This document shows, piece after piece, positions 17,864 through 19,602 of a stretch of 19,602 nucleotides of DNA; position 1 is the first letter of the stretch; the number at the start of each line of letters is the position of its first letter. The notes under the pieces were generated by a model that was not told the origin of the DNA, ran no database searches, and saw nothing but the letters and a program-made list of their open reading frames with translations. The position numbers and the translations under genes are program-made. Source of the DNA: Hydnum rufescens UP504 (lineage: Eukaryota > Basidiomycota > Agaricomycetes > Cantharellales > Hydnaceae); assembly GCA_014904985.1 (NCBI GenBank), contig MU129386.1, positions 1-19,602 on the forward strand, in the 5' to 3' direction.

Positions 17864-18013
17864 TGCAAATTTATATTCAAACTGACGAGGAAGATTGATG
17901 TGCGAGAGTTCCAGTCGAGCGGATCGAGTACGGTCAAGAACACGTGACTCTGCCGCTCGACTGATTATCTAACTGGGAGACTGAGGCTCGTTCCTCGTTC
18001 TCAGTCTCTGTCA
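17864..18013 (-). repeat. Split direct repeat A1 (outer, 5' end of element)
   Basis: 150 bp, the 5' terminus of the element on the minus strand. It holds a CACGTG E-box-like site at 17941 and a TATA-like AATATAAAT only a few bases before the gag ATG, so the promoter is probably inside this repeat. The sequence after 18013 is unique. Confidence 0.93.
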
Positions 18014-19602
18014 ATATAGCAATCCCCCCACATCCACACGGAGTCGAAAGGAGAAGGGACAGTCCTGGGCCAGCAAATATCAATCGCGCGGACTCTTCTC
18101 TTGAACAATTCGCTCCTGTTCTTTGCCTCTCGCTTTTATAGGGCCTGAATTTCAGCCTTCCCAAATATCTTGTTGCCTCCGTCCGGATCATAGTGCCGCC
18201 ATACTGCTTGAGAAGCTATTGCTTAGAGCCCAGCTTTTCTGCTCTCGTTTGTAGCGGAGGTAGGCACAATAATTACATGGCGACCGAGGGAACGTTAGCG
18301 CCTCCCACCATCGGCAGTTAACATGGCGGGAGTGATTTCTCGTCAACTCCGCCCCTATATCCTCGGGGAGGCTCCTGGCGAGCGAAAGGGACCAAGCAGT
18401 ATGTCTCGTTAAAGTCTGAAGTTTGTGGAGAACTACCCCTTGCTAAGAGTGCGTCAGGGGTCAACCATGTACGTATTCACCCACGACGTACGGCGTGGCG
18501 TGGCGGAACAAAAAATCCATATTGGACGCGAATAACCAAGAGCGCGTTCCAATGGACTGGAGTTTCCCCCTTCCCCCCTGAGCCCATCCCACGGCTCTAT
18601 GAAGATTTCTAATCCGAGGTCACCGCATCGGACACCACGTTCCGAGCGGAAACAGAAGATCCTCGCCCCCTACACTCTTTTCTGTGCTGAGACCAAACAA
18701 CCAAACCAGGGGCTCAGAGATGACCGAAACTGAATCAATTCATCTCACCTCACAGCATTGAGGATGCTGACCGCCACGATGAAACAAAAGCGAAAACCCT
18801 TGACAGTCACATGCACCTTCTCAGCCCACTCCTAACTGTAACACACTCTTTTGGAAGAAGTGATCTTCTCATTTCTATGCCATAACAATTATGAGAACCA
18901 CCTTGTTTGTCTATACCGAATCACCTTGTTCCTGTATGTAAAACTGATGCCGCAATGAAGAAGAAAACATGCAAATCGTCTTGTAGCGAAGACCTCCTGA
19001 ATAATACTACTCTACCGAATTACTCAAGGCGTTCTAGGAGCGAGTTCACGTAACGAGTGATTGGCGGCTGTTCCGAGATACGCATTCAGCTATTGGGGAA
19101 TTCGGGACCCTGGAGGATGTGCGGCGGTTGTATAGAATGGTCAGCATGGCAAATGTAGCTAACACCCAATACGAACCACCGGTTTTATGTCCACAGCATC
19201 GTTTACCACCGCTGTGATATTTATCCTCGTACCCTGGAACCCTTCCTAGAAAAACGGACAAGTTCCGATCACTGTCAGTCAGCATCACCACCTAATCACC
19301 CCGACGATACGAAAGGCACGATATGTGCAACAAGACGTACATTTCGATGATCCCCCGCATTCTGTCCCATTCTCTTTTTAATTGAGCCGATTAGTTCAAG
19401 GGGGCTCGGTGTAGCAAGCCTCGCCCGCAGTCTCGTTCGCATGTGTAGACTCCAAGGCCAAATATAAAATTAAGTCGTCCATCATCGCATGCATAACGAG
19501 GCACACCATAGGGACGTACTTGGCAAGCATGGTGATGCAATAGCACGTACCCAGCGGCTAGAACAGAATCAAGGAATTAGTCTTGCATAGACATATAGTA
19601 CT
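18014..19602. other. No gene seen
   Basis: Unique sequence to the right of the Ngaro element. Reading frames are short (up to about 85 codons) and unrecognisable. I see no tRNA-like TTCGANNC box in a cloverleaf context, no repeats shared with the rest of the window and no transposon ends. It may be host intergenic DNA. Confidence 0.6.

Larger units (their letters stand above)
12744..18013 (-). mobile_element. Ngaro-type YR retrotransposon with split direct repeats, element 2
   Basis: On the minus strand the order is repeat A (18013-17864), gag, RT-RNase H, YR, repeat B (13165-13059), repeat A (13058-12909), a 58-base linker, and repeat B (12850-12744). This A1-ORFs-B1-A2-B2 layout is the hallmark of Ngaro elements within the DIRS order. 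The 5.27-kb element appears structurally complete, and the repeat copies look identical. No target duplication is expected for YR insertion and none is seen. Coding is damaged by TGA stops at 17639-17641, 15248-15250 and 14386-14388, and by frame changes near 17518, 16225 and 13876-13880. It would need proteins in trans unless some of these lesions are sequence errors. Confidence 0.93.

Noticed and set aside
19046..19291. 81-codon minus-strand frame near the right end
   Set aside because: No domain, no splice context and no supporting neighbour.

Overview
The window looks like a transposon-rich, gene-poor stretch of a filamentous fungal genome, most likely a basidiomycete (Agaricomycete). The reasons are: retrotransposons with tyrosine recombinases (YR) and an RT-RNase H of the fungal DIRS/Ngaro type, a degenerate Ty1/Copia element, spliceosomal-type introns of about 105-115 and 362 bases, and a single-domain fungal-type catalase-related gene. 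The lineage is an inference; no rRNA or other marker is present.

Layout. (1) 1-2404, minus strand: a decayed YR retrotransposon (RT end, RNase H, YR) cut off at 2404. (2) 2405-2782: a nearly perfect 378-bp palindrome, each arm of which is itself an inverted repeat. (3) 2783-4290: about five tandem units of 270-340 bp. Each carries intron-like signals, an 11-bp-stem hairpin inside the intron, and in most units a second palindrome just before the 5' splice site. (4) 4452-8978: a Copia element with two about 97% identical LTRs, broken by two TGA stops and about six frameshifts. (5) 8979-9460: a fragment of a different YR lineage, followed at 9595-9849 by a small direct/inverted repeat structure. 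(6) 10416-11353, minus strand: a catalase-related peroxidase, the only probable host gene, with a frameshift just before its predicted heme-ligand Tyr. (7) 12744-18013, minus strand: a structurally complete Ngaro-type element with split direct repeats (A - gag - RT/RNase H - YR - B - A - B). Its repeat copies look identical, yet every gene is broken. (8) 9850-10300, 11354-12743 and 18014-19602 hold no gene I can support.

In the Ngaro element the three genes would act together. Gag packages the RNA, RT-RNase H copies it using the split repeats to complete a circular DNA, and the YR inserts the circle. The internal B-A junction has the same sequence that circularising the two ends would give. 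Across all the broken elements, every premature stop I could place in frame is TGA, as expected from C-to-T change at CGA codons (methyl-CpG decay or a RIP-like process). The least explained parts are the nested palindrome and the exon-intron-hairpin array beside it.
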